Shown: positions 27,897 through 37,742 of the stretch, one piece after another
Numbering within the stretch: position 1 is the first letter of the stretch
Layout of the letters: each line of letters starts with the position of its first letter
Assembly: GCF_019052805.1 (NCBI RefSeq)
Contig: NZ_JAHQRJ010000001.1
Location: 3,926,986 to 3,990,985, forward strand
Origin: Noviherbaspirillum sp. L7-7A
Lineage (GTDB): Bacteria; Pseudomonadota; Gammaproteobacteria; Burkholderiales; Burkholderiaceae_D
DNA length: 64,000 bases
Direction of reading: 5' to 3'
Made by a program: the position numbers and the translations under genes
The notes under the pieces: model-generated
Database searches by the model: none
The model's input: the letters and a program-made list of their open reading frames with translations, nothing else
What the model was told of the DNA's origin: nothing

Positions 27897-29297
27897 TCAG
27901 ATGGCGAAATAGCGGTAGATCAGTTCCTGCGGCAGGACGATGGACAGCATCAGCAGATAGAGATAGAGCAGCGACAACCCGATGATCCTGCGATTGCCCG
28001 ACACCAGCGTGGCCTGGCCCTTGAGCGCATAGGCAAGCAGGATGCAGGGCACCAGGAAATACCTGCCCTGGACGCCTTCGATCAATGCGGCGGGATGCTT
28101 GCTCCAGGTAACCAGCAGCAGGAAGAACACCAGCAGCAGCGAGGCGCCGGCGCAGGCCAGCAGGCAGATGCGCACCCGCCAGTCCTGGCGCAGCGTGGAC
28201 CACTGCACCGACAGCGCGGCCATCGCGGCGCAGAACAGCAGGGAGAGGTTGTAGAACCAGTCCTGGAACTGCAGGTCGAGCCAGCCCAGCTTGCCGATAA
28301 AGGTCTGCTGATAGACCTGTCTGGTCTCGCTATCCATCAGGGTAGCCCACAGCACGGAAGGAAAGGCCAGCGGCTTGCTGAGGTAATAACTGATGACTTC
28401 GCCCAGCGAGCTGCTGCGCGCCACCCGCAGGTCTATCGTGTAGCGCATGGCGATGAACAGCCATGCCAGCGCCACCACTGTCAGGCCGGCACACAAGGCG
28501 AGGTCGAGCGCGCGCCTGCGGTAAAAGTAGATCACGAGCGGCAGTGCCAGAAGCGGCAGCAGATGGGTGCGGCTGTTGACCAGCAGCAGCAGCGCAATCC
28601 CGAGCAGCCAGGACATCCACTTTGGAAAAGCCATGCTGCGGTCGCAGGCCCGCATGAACAGCGAGAGGCACAGGATCGCCAGCGCCGTAGTGGTGCCGTC
28701 CAGCGTGGCCGACACCATCTGGAACACCGTCATCGGCAAGGCCAGCAGGGCCAGCGCCAGGAAGTTGGTCGGGTAGATCCGCGCGGCGAAGAACAGCAGG
28801 CCCAGCGTGGCGCTGAGTGCCAGCAGCCGCGCCAGGCGATAGGACAGGTCCACCGACAGATCAAGCGCCTGCCCGATCAGCAGGCCTGCAGCCTGCGGCA
28901 GATAGACCAGCGGGAAGTAATAACCGGTGCCGGGCGCGATCGAAAAGTTGGCCGTGTGCTGCCAGCGCGACTGCCTGGCATGCTCTATGGTCTCGCGCGC
29001 CACCGTGTGCTTTTCCTCGAACGGCAGATGGGTGAAGCCATCCATGTACTGCAGCAGGCCCTTGTCGATATAGCCGCCTGAACTGGTGTTGGGCGGGCTG
29101 ACCAGCGTCAACTGCCCCTTCGACAGCAGGTAGGCGCGCTTGATATGGTCGAATTCATCCGGCGACTGGAATGGCGGAATGATCGACGACAGCATGGTGC
29201 CGATGAAGATCAGGCAGGCGATCAGCTGCGTTCTTCGGTTCAGAAGACGGATGCTCCTTGTTCGGATGGAATGGAATGTGGCGATATGTGTATTCAT
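27897..29297 (-). CDS. DUF2142 membrane protein
   Basis: 466 aa, ten or more hydrophobic segments. The conserved DUF2142 N terminus follows TM1: IIPPFQSPDEFDHIKRAYLL with the acidic DE-x-DH, and later the loop IAPGTGYYFPLVYLPQAAG. DUF2142 proteins sit in cell-wall and O-antigen glycan loci and are thought to be GT-C type transferases acting from polyprenyl-phosphate sugars. The start is ATG 29297; upstream codons do not continue a signal. It probably works with the adjacent membrane protein at 26422. No other glycan genes adjoin. Confidence 0.85.
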   Translation of the reverse strand: MNTHIATFHSIRTRSIRLLNRRTQLIACLIFIGTMLSSIIPPFQSPDEFDHIKRAYLLSKGQLTLVSPPNTSSGGYIDKGLLQYMDGFTHLPFEEKHTVARETIEHARQSRWQHTANFSIAPGTGYYFPLVYLPQAAGLLIGQALDLSVDLSYRLARLLALSATLGLLFFAARIYPTNFLALALLALPMTVFQMVSATLDGTTTALAILCLSLFMRACDRSMAFPKWMSWLLGIALLLLVNSRTHLLPLLALPLVIYFYRRRALDLALCAGLTVVALAWLFIAMRYTIDLRVARSSSLGEVISYYLSKPLAFPSVLWATLMDSETRQVYQQTFIGKLGWLDLQFQDWFYNLSLLFCAAMAALSVQWSTLRQDWRVRICLLACAGASLLLVFFLLLVTWSKHPAALIEGVQGRYFLVPCILLAYALKGQATLVSGNRRIIGLSLLYLYLLMLSIVLPQELIYRYFAI

Positions 29298-29636
29298 GTT
29301 GTCGTTGTCAAGCGCGAATGCCAGGCATTGCCTGCCGGGCATTCGCCACAGCCATGCAAGCGGCTGGCGACGAAGCGCTTTTACCGGCGCCTATCCGCGC
29401 AGGCCTGAGTGCGGCAATAACTGTTCGCCAGAGACCAGCCGGGGACAGCCATTGCACTTGTCAGTGTTTACAGGACTTATGCGGTGTCAATCCGGCTGTC
29501 GCCTTGCCAGGCGAACATGGCAGTCTGACAAGGCGTCCCTGTTTTAGTTGCTGCAGCGCGCACCGGAGAAGATTGCGCTCAACAGTTGGATGATTGACTT
29601 TGGCCGCCGCGGGGAGGAAATGGTACACGAAGCGAC
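29298..29636. other. Intergenic region upstream of the DUF2142 gene
   Basis: About 340 bp between two minus-strand genes. I see no gene, terminator or clear promoter here. Confidence 0.5.
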
Positions 29637-30083
29637 CTACCAGTCCAGTGACAGCAACCGCTGCGCCATGCGCGGCCAGCACAGGCTGCGGACCTGATCG
29701 CGGTCGGCCCAGCAAAAGCCGTCCACTTCGGGCGTGGCCTTGCCGGTAACGTGATGCGGGAAGTGGCTGGTGCAGCAGAGATGGTCGAGGCAGTCGAGCG
29801 TGTCCGGGGCGCGGACCCGGTAGAGATGCAGCCGCTTGTCGGGCCGGTAGTCAAAGCTGCCGAGATCCTCGAAGGCGCCGCTGTCGAAGGCCAGGCCGGC
29901 TTCCTCGAGCAGTTCGCGCATGGCCGCCTGCAGCGTGGATTCGCCGGGGTCCTGCATTCCCTTGGGAATGTCCCAGTTGCGGGTGCCGGTGACATGGCAG
30001 AGCAGGACCTGGCCGCGCTGGTTGATGACCAGCGTGCCGCAGGAGGTGGAAATTGGTTTGCTGGAAGCGGACCTGGGAGGCAT
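29637..30083 (-). CDS. Nudix hydrolase
   Basis: 148 aa from ATG 30083. The Nudix box GMQDPGESTLQAAMRELLEEAGL fits G-x5-E-x7-REUXEEXGU completely. TSCGTLVINQRGQVLLCHVT precedes it and is the usual first strand. The family hydrolyses nucleoside diphosphates linked to another moiety; ligand specificity is not readable. The sequence NWDIPKG before the box is common to Ap4A- and diadenosine-type enzymes. The frame is open 36 codons farther upstream, with another ATG at 30152, so the start is uncertain. It is divergent from tRNA-Arg. Confidence 0.88.
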   Translation of the reverse strand: MPPRSASSKPISTSCGTLVINQRGQVLLCHVTGTRNWDIPKGMQDPGESTLQAAMRELLEEAGLAFDSGAFEDLGSFDYRPDKRLHLYRVRAPDTLDCLDHLCCTSHFPHHVTGKATPEVDGFCWADRDQVRSLCWPRMAQRLLSLDW

Positions 30084-30206
30084 GGTGTCGATGGCAACGA
30101 TAGGAGTGGAATGGCCTGGCGTTACTATAGGCAGACGGCGGCCGGTCTGCATGGTTTTGTGATGTGGCAGACATGACTTACCTCGGCACAAAAATTTCCC
30201 TGGGCA

Positions 30207-30235
30207 TTGCCGATCGTGAAAACCTTTGTTAGAAT
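30207..30235 (+). promoter_or_regulatory. Promoter TTGCCG-N17-TAGAAT upstream of tRNA-Arg
   Basis: TTGCCG at 30207-30212, 17-bp spacer, TAGAAT at 30230-30235. It faces tRNA-Arg, but the tRNA begins about 110 bp downstream, so the primary transcript would have a 100-nt leader. Confidence 0.6.
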
Positions 30236-30344
30236 CCCGGCTCCTGACGACGAAGAGCAGTTAGCGAGTCGCAGAAACAGTCATTTTTGATGGCCTTGCC
30301 GTCAAGACCGGACAAACCGTTTTAAAAAGACGGTGCATTACCAA

Positions 30345-30421
30345 GCGGCTGTAGCTCAGCTGGATAGAGTACTTGGCTACGAACCAAGGGGTCGTGGGTT
30401 CGATTCCTGCCAGCCGCACCA
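30345..30421 (+). tRNA. tRNA-Arg (anticodon ACG)
   Basis: 77 nt with encoded CCA. Acceptor GCGGCTG pairs with CAGCCGC. The anticodon stem CTTGG/CCAAG encloses loop CTACGAA, and the T arm is GTGGG-TTCGATT-CCTGC. Anticodon ACG (A34 becomes inosine by TadA) decodes CGN. Confidence 0.97.
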
Positions 30422-30425
30422 ATTT

Positions 30426-30456
30426 AAGGGCCAGATCGAAAGATCTGGCCCTTTTT
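30426..30456 (+). terminator. Terminator after tRNA-Arg
   Basis: Perfect 10-bp stem GGGCCAGATC/GATCTGGCCC with a GAAA tetraloop and a T5 run. Confidence 0.95.
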
Positions 30457-30636
30457 CTTCTCATGCTTCCCCGCACATCTCCGCCTTCCTGTCAGTTGCC
30501 GTGTTGGAGGTGCCTCAATAAAGGATGTGCGCTGTCGTACTGATGCTCTGCCGTAGCGGATTTAAGATAGGGTTTTCAAACACATCCTGCGGCACGCTGC
30601 CTTGAGCAAACTCTCGCGCCCTGTGCCGCCACCATC

Positions 30637-31524
30637 ATGGCCTATCGTCCTCGCCGCCTGCGTTTGCTCCAGGCCATCTCGTTTGCCGCCAGCCTTGCCG
30701 TTGCTGCACTTGCCCATGCCGCCGACGGCGCCGAGGCGCTGCGCCAGAAATACACGGAACTCAAGCCCCGGCTTGCCAGCAACCAGTTCGGGCAGCCGCT
30801 GTATATCGAATCCACCGAAAGCCCGAAGCAGTTGAAGGGCGAAGCCTATGCGCTGCTCGACTATCCGCTGGACAAGGTAGCGGCCGCGCTGAAGACGCGC
30901 GAGCAATGGTGCGACGTGCTGATCCTGCATCTCAACACCAAGTACTGCCACGCCGCGGAAGTGGGCGGCGGACCGGGCCTGACCGTCTATATCGGCAAGA
31001 AGGACCCGCAGCCGCTGGACCAGGCCTACCGGGTCGACTTCGCCTATCGCGCCGACAGCACGCCCGAGTACCTCGATGTCAGGATGTCGGCCGACAAGGG
31101 GCCGGTGGGCACCAGCGACTACCGCATCCTGGTGGAAGCCGGCGCGGTCGACAGCCGCAGGACGCTGCTGCACCTGACCTATTCCTATTCCTACGGCATG
31201 GCCGGCAAGCTGGGCATGCAGGGCTACCTGGCGACCGTTGGCGCGAGCAAGGTCGGCTTCACCGTCACCGGCGACGAGGGCGGCAAGCCGGCCTATATCG
31301 GCGGCGTGCGCGGCGTGGTCGAGCGCAACACCATGCGCTATTACCTGGCGATCGATTCCTATCTGAAGGAGGTGGACGCGCCCAAGACCGAGCAGTTCGA
31401 GCGGCGGCTGAAGGACTGGTTCAGCGCAACGGAACGGTATGCGCGCCAGTTGCGCGAGGTCGAGCGGGAGGAATACATGGACATGAAGCGCGCTGAATAT
31501 CAGCGGCAGCGGGAAGCGCGTTAA
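30637..31524 (+). CDS. Conserved secreted protein of unknown function
   Basis: 295 aa. A Sec signal peptide (residues 1-29, arginine-rich n-region and AAS-LAVAALAHAA cleavage) is followed by a compact soluble domain with AYALLDYPLDKVAAALKTRE and WCDVLILHLNTKYC. Two cysteines probably form a disulfide. SYSYGMAGKLGMQGYLATVG and a C-terminal charged helix (YMDMKRAEYQRQRE) follow. It looks like a lipid-binding START/SRPBCC-type fold by the opening DYPLDKVAAAL motif, but this is a guess. It is monocistronic by layout and converges on HU. Confidence 0.75.
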   Translation: MAYRPRRLRLLQAISFAASLAVAALAHAADGAEALRQKYTELKPRLASNQFGQPLYIESTESPKQLKGEAYALLDYPLDKVAAALKTREQWCDVLILHLNTKYCHAAEVGGGPGLTVYIGKKDPQPLDQAYRVDFAYRADSTPEYLDVRMSADKGPVGTSDYRILVEAGAVDSRRTLLHLTYSYSYGMAGKLGMQGYLATVGASKVGFTVTGDEGGKPAYIGGVRGVVERNTMRYYLAIDSYLKEVDAPKTEQFERRLKDWFSATERYARQLREVEREEYMDMKRAEYQRQREAR

Positions 31525-31566
31525 GCCTGTTCAGCCTTTTAAGCCGCTTGCGCGGCCGGGGAAAAC

Positions 31567-31589
31567 TGCGCGGCGCAGTGCGCCGCGCA
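31567..31589. other. Near-perfect palindrome between two convergent genes
   Basis: TGCGCGGCGCA-G-TGCGCCGCGCA, 11-bp arms around one base, between the secreted-protein gene and HU. It has no T-run, so it would act as a weak bidirectional terminator or a nucleoid-protein site. Confidence 0.7.
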
Positions 31590-31611
31590 TGAACTGCTCA
31601 GCAAGCCTGGC

Positions 31612-31896
31612 TCAGATCTTTACCTTGGCGATGATTTCCTTCAGGGCCGGCGCGGCCTTGAAGCGGGCGTTCTTGGATGCCTTGATCTTGAGCTTTTCGC
31701 CGGTGGCCGGGTTGCGGCCGGTGCGGGCTGCGCGCTTGGTCACGCTGAAGGTTCCCAGGCCAGGAATCGAGCAACGGCCTTCCTTCTTCAGGTCGGTGTG
31801 GATGATGCCAATCACGGTGTCGAGCACGCGGTTGGCTTCCACCTTGGTCAGGGTATGGGTCTGCGCAATGTGATCGATCATTTCTGATTTTTTCAT
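31612..31896 (-). CDS. HU-family DNA-binding protein
   Basis: 94 aa. The classic HU/IHF order is present: MKKSEMIDHIAQ dimerisation helix, then EANRVLDTVIGIIH, the beta-arm start GLGTFSVTKRAARTGRNPATGE (the Pro of NPATGE intercalates DNA), and the C-terminal helix. It is a nucleoid-associated protein that bends DNA. The sequence fits HU rather than IHF-alpha or -beta, and the gene stands alone. A TAAAAT lies about 40 bp upstream of the start. Confidence 0.94.
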   Translation of the reverse strand: MKKSEMIDHIAQTHTLTKVEANRVLDTVIGIIHTDLKKEGRCSIPGLGTFSVTKRAARTGRNPATGEKLKIKASKNARFKAAPALKEIIAKVKI

Positions 31897-32220
31897 GGTA
31901 CTTGCCTGTGAGATAGAGGGGCTTGAATTTTAGCGGAATAACAAGCGCAAACAGTAGCCGTCAGCACGCATTTATTGCAAATAAAACGCCGGATGTGCCT
32001 ATCTGGCCGCATGAAAGCCTGATCAAGCCCAAAAACACCGCAGTCGCCGGCCTGATCCGCGCCAACAGCGCCTCATCGCCGCCCATGAAGCGGGCGATAG
32101 TGTCTATACTGCTTCCATCCGATTCGTCATGCGCCGGCGGAACACCGCTTTCCTTCGGCGCGGCAGCACGCTGCAGGCAAGGCCATTTTCCGCATGATCA
32201 ACCCAGCGAAAGGATGAATG
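31897..32220. other. Divergent gap between HU and the CBS gene
   Basis: About 320 bp. A TATACT hexamer at 32105-32110 could be the -10 of the CBS-EF-G operon, but no good -35 accompanies it. No gene is visible. Confidence 0.45.
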
Positions 32221-32661
32221 ATGAAGACCGTTTCCCAGATACTGCATGCCAAGGGCGGGACCGAAGTGCATACCATCAGTCCCGGTGAAACCGTGCTGGA
32301 GGCGATCCGCCGCATGGCCGAGCACGGCATCGGCGCGCTGGTGGTGACGGAGGGCGGCGCGATCGTCGGCATGGTCAGCGAGCGCGACTATGCGCGCAAG
32401 GTCATCCTGATGGGCCGCAATTCCGACCAGACCGCGGTGCGCGAGATCATGAGTCCCACGGTGCTGTATGTGCGGCCGCAGCAGAGCAATGAGGACTGCA
32501 TGGCGCTGATGGCCAACAGCCGGGTGCGCCACCTGCCAGTGATGGAGAGCGGCCGGCTGATCGGCCTGATCTCGATGGGCGACCTGGTCAAGGACATCAT
32601 CTCGGACCAGCAGTTCACCATCGAGCAGCTGGAACACTACATCAGCGGCCAGCATGCCTGA
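32221..32661 (+). CDS. CBS-domain pair protein
   Basis: 146 aa, two CBS domains: HTISPGETVLEAIRRMAEHG followed by VGMVSERDYARKVILMG, and YVRPQQSNEDCMALMANSRV followed by IGLISMGDLVKDIIS. Such paired CBS modules bind adenosyl ligands (AMP, ATP) and sense energy. It resembles stand-alone stress- or nitrogen-associated CBS proteins of Proteobacteria. Of two adjacent ATG codons, 32221 has better spacing to AAAGGA. It is followed by the EF-G paralogue only 8 bp away, so they are cotranscribed. Confidence 0.87.
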   Translation: MKTVSQILHAKGGTEVHTISPGETVLEAIRRMAEHGIGALVVTEGGAIVGMVSERDYARKVILMGRNSDQTAVREIMSPTVLYVRPQQSNEDCMALMANSRVRHLPVMESGRLIGLISMGDLVKDIISDQQFTIEQLEHYISGQHA

Positions 32662-32669
32662 GGTGACGC

Positions 32670-34808
<2,139 letters not shown>

Positions 34809-34941
34809 GGCTTTCAGGCGCCGGACGGGCGCCGTTTGCCCTCTGCACACATTGCGCCGACTCAATCTTTCCCGGGTGTTTGTTTCCTATGATGCTACTG
34901 TCGCCATCGCGGCCATAACGATACGAACAGGAGCAGGAGAC

Positions 34942-36693
34942 ATGACCTTCAACACAAGGAAACGCCACGCCACGCCCGTCACCGTCGCGGTGCTGGCGGC
35001 ACTGGGCCTGTCCGCCTGCGGCGGCGGCGGGAACAGGCACGACAGCAGCCTGGCGCCCACGCAGGCGGCAATGACCTGCGCCCAGCTGGCCGGCATGACG
35101 ATACCGGCTTCCGGCATCGGCCTGGCCACCACCGGCGCCGCCGTCACCAGTGCAACCGTGGTCCCGGCTGCCGGCAGCGGCGCCAGCGCGGTCGGCGAAT
35201 ACTGCCGGGTGCTGGGCGACATCAATCCGGTGGATGCGACCGCTCCCAAGATCAAGTTCCAGGTCAACCTGCCGGAAAACTGGAACCGCAAGGCCATGAT
35301 GTTCGGCGGCGGCGGCTACAACGGCACCATCGCCACCGGCGTGGCCAATGTGCCTGCCGGCCCGACCGACAGGCAGGTGCCGCTCGGGCGCGGCTATGCC
35401 ACCTTCGGCAGCGATTCCGGCCACCAGGCCAACGCCAACGGCAGCCGCGACGGCACCTTCGGCGCCAACGACGAGGCGCTGCGCAACTTTGCCGGCGACG
35501 CCATCAAGAAGACGCGCGATACCGCCATGGCCATCATCAGGGCGCGCTATGCGGACACGGTGCAGAGGAGCTATTTCGCCGGCGGCTCCACCGGCGGGCG
35601 GGAAGCGCTGCTGGCGGTGCAAAACTGGCCGTCCGACTTCGACGGCGCCATCGTGCTGTACCCGGCCTGGAATGCGGCCAGCCTGGACCTGCAGTTCGGC
35701 CGCATCACCCGCCAGCTGGCCCAGCCGAATGCCTATCCCAACCGCGCCAAGCGCCGCGTGCTGTATGACGCCGCCATCGCCGCCTGCGACACCCTGGACG
35801 GGGCGCGCGATGGCGTGATCAGCAATGTGGTCGCCTGCAATGCCAGCTTCAATCCAGCGACCGCCACCGTTGACGCGTCGCCGGGCGGCCAGCCGGTACG
35901 CTGCGCCAACGGGGCCGATACCGGCGACGCCTGCCTGTCGGATATGCAGATCGCGTCCTTCAATGTGATCAACACGCCGCTGCAGCTGAACTATGCGCTG
36001 GCCAGCGGCGAGCGCAGCTATCCCGGCTTCAATACCTGGGGCACCGACTTCGGCAACCCCGGCGCCGACCCGCTGCAGCCCACGGTGCTGACGCTTTCGA
36101 TGGGTACCGAGCAGCCAGCCAACCCGATGCCGGCGGTCACCGCCGCCAGCATGCCGCCGTATTTCAGTACATTCTGGGACCAGTGGGTGAAGTATTTCGT
36201 CACCCGCAATCCCAACTTCAACTCACTGCAGCTGGACCCGCAAAATCCCACCATCTGGCAGAACCGGATCGTGGAGCTGACCGGCATCCAGGATGCAAAC
36301 CGGACCGACCTGTCGGCCTTCCAGTCGCGCGGCGGCAAGATCCTGATGGCGCATGGCTCGCACGACGCGCTGGTCAGCACCCGCGCCACCGAGCAGTATT
36401 TCGGCCGCATCCGCAACACCATGGGCGTCGCGGCGGTGAACGGCTTCATGCGGTACTACGAAATCCCGGGCTATGGCCATTCCACCAGCACGGTGTTCAA
36501 TGCCGCATGGGACTCGGTGACGACGCTGGAGAACTGGGTGGAGAAAGGCATTGCGCCGCCGGCCCAGGTGGTGGCCGACCGCACCGGCGTGCCGGGCCGC
36601 ACCCGGCCGTTGTGCGAGTATCCGACTTTCCCGCGCTACAACCTGACGGGTGACATCAACGCAGCGGCCAGCTTTACCTGCGCACCGCAATAA
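34942..36693 (+). CDS. Tannase/feruloyl-esterase family lipoprotein
   Basis: 583 aa. A lipobox (ALGLSACGG) at about residue 27 gives an exported lipoprotein. The family's alpha/beta-hydrolase nucleophile elbow is YFAGGSTGGREALLAVQ. The catalytic His is in GYGHSTST near residue 515. Family members normally have a CS-D-HC motif with a disulfide joining Cys next to Ser and Cys next to His. Here Gly precedes the Ser and Ser follows the His. They hydrolyse esters of hydroxycinnamates or gallates. Start is ATG 34942 with GGAG(C)AGGAG upstream. It is bounded by a strong terminator at 36711. Confidence 0.88.
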   Translation: MTFNTRKRHATPVTVAVLAALGLSACGGGGNRHDSSLAPTQAAMTCAQLAGMTIPASGIGLATTGAAVTSATVVPAAGSGASAVGEYCRVLGDINPVDATAPKIKFQVNLPENWNRKAMMFGGGGYNGTIATGVANVPAGPTDRQVPLGRGYATFGSDSGHQANANGSRDGTFGANDEALRNFAGDAIKKTRDTAMAIIRARYADTVQRSYFAGGSTGGREALLAVQNWPSDFDGAIVLYPAWNAASLDLQFGRITRQLAQPNAYPNRAKRRVLYDAAIAACDTLDGARDGVISNVVACNASFNPATATVDASPGGQPVRCANGADTGDACLSDMQIASFNVINTPLQLNYALASGERSYPGFNTWGTDFGNPGADPLQPTVLTLSMGTEQPANPMPAVTAASMPPYFSTFWDQWVKYFVTRNPNFNSLQLDPQNPTIWQNRIVELTGIQDANRTDLSAFQSRGGKILMAHGSHDALVSTRATEQYFGRIRNTMGVAAVNGFMRYYEIPGYGHSTSTVFNAAWDSVTTLENWVEKGIAPPAQVVADRTGVPGRTRPLCEYPTFPRYNLTGDINAAASFTCAPQ

Positions 36694-36710
36694 GCGGGTA
36701 ACGCATCGTA

Positions 36711-36762
36711 AAAGGCCGGGCAGGGCGCAAACCGCATCGCGCCCCGCCCGGCCTTGTTGTTG
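36711..36762. terminator. Bidirectional terminator between convergent genes
   Basis: Stem GGCCGGGC/GCCCGGCC at 36714-36721 and 36746-36753 with inner paired GCGC segments. TTGTTGTT follows on the plus side and an A-run precedes it, serving the minus-strand gene. It lies between the tannase gene and the lipoprotein at 36778. Confidence 0.8.
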
Positions 36763-36777
36763 CCCGGACTGCCTGGG

Positions 36778-37476
36778 TTATTTGGCCGCGAAGCAGTACA
36801 ACAGGCCGGCGCCCCCGGTGCCGCGCAGCGCTTCCTGGCCGCAGCCACGGCTAGGATGGGAGGAATTCCATGAGAGCGCAGGCGGCTCGGTATTCAAGCC
36901 CATGCGGTCATGGTGGCCCACCATCGCAGCGCCTTCGCCGCTGCTGGTCCAGTTGCTGCAGGTCATGTCCTTGTCGCCGCTGAAGGCGCGGCCATCGGGC
37001 TGCGAGCCGGTCAGGATGTCATGGAAGTTGGGCTGGTCGGTGCGGCCGTTGACCTTTTCACCTTTTTCCGTCAACGCGGTTTCCTTGTTCAGGTTGTTGG
37101 TGCCATGCAGGCTTTCCACGTCCTGCGCGATCACCACGCCCCTGGCGTTCTGCCACGGGCCGCGGCCGATGCGGTCGCGCGCATTGACCGCCGGCCCCAT
37201 GCCGTTGGCGCTCGTGCTCAGGTAGGCGCGCCAGGTATGGTCGCCCGCGCCTGCCTTGGCGGCCAGGTTCTGGCAGATCTGGTCGGCGCCAGTCAGGCCG
37301 CCCAGGTTGGCGCCCTTGCCGCTGCCGGCGCTGGTCACGAAGAAGGTCATCGGGCTGCCAGCCTGTGCGGAGGCGTTGCCGCCCGGAGCAAAACGGCTGC
37401 CGGCACAGCCGGCGGCAACAGCGGCGAGGGTAAGGCAGAGAGCGAGGCGGGCATGGCGGTTGCGGGTAAGACGCAT
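36778..37476 (-). CDS. Lectin/endostatin-like domain lipoprotein
   Basis: 232 aa from ATG 37476 with AGGAGA upstream. A signal peptide with lipobox AAVAAGCAGS precedes one compact domain that opens FFVTSAGSGKGANLGGLTGA and contains DQICQNLAAKAGAG, ARGVVIAQDVESLHG and CSNWTSSGEGAAMVGHHDR. That order (conserved W/Y and several Cys) is typical of endostatin-type or C-type-lectin-like bacterial lipoproteins, some predicted to bind carbohydrate; no enzyme residues are visible. Cys residues (ICQNLA, CSNW, SRGCG, LLYC) suggest two disulfides. It is divergent from the membrane gene at 37743. Confidence 0.7.
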   Translation of the reverse strand: MRLTRNRHARLALCLTLAAVAAGCAGSRFAPGGNASAQAGSPMTFFVTSAGSGKGANLGGLTGADQICQNLAAKAGAGDHTWRAYLSTSANGMGPAVNARDRIGRGPWQNARGVVIAQDVESLHGTNNLNKETALTEKGEKVNGRTDQPNFHDILTGSQPDGRAFSGDKDMTCSNWTSSGEGAAMVGHHDRMGLNTEPPALSWNSSHPSRGCGQEALRGTGGAGLLYCFAAK

Positions 37477-37742
37477 GGAGTGTCTCCTGTTGTGTGCGGC
37501 GGTGGAAGGCAAACGTCAACCATGTTGACGCATTGAATGGTAAGTCAGGCGCGCCGCCGCCACAACATGCCGGCGGGCGCATATTCCGTATGTGCTTGCT
37601 CGATTCGGCAGCATGCGCGCGGGCGCGTTGACACCCCATGCACCAGCCTCTATGGTCGCGGGGTGGCGCGGCATGCGCCTTGCTCACAGGATCAGCGCAA
37701 CGCAGGGAGAATACGGCATGCGGCTCGGCATGGTTGGTGGTA

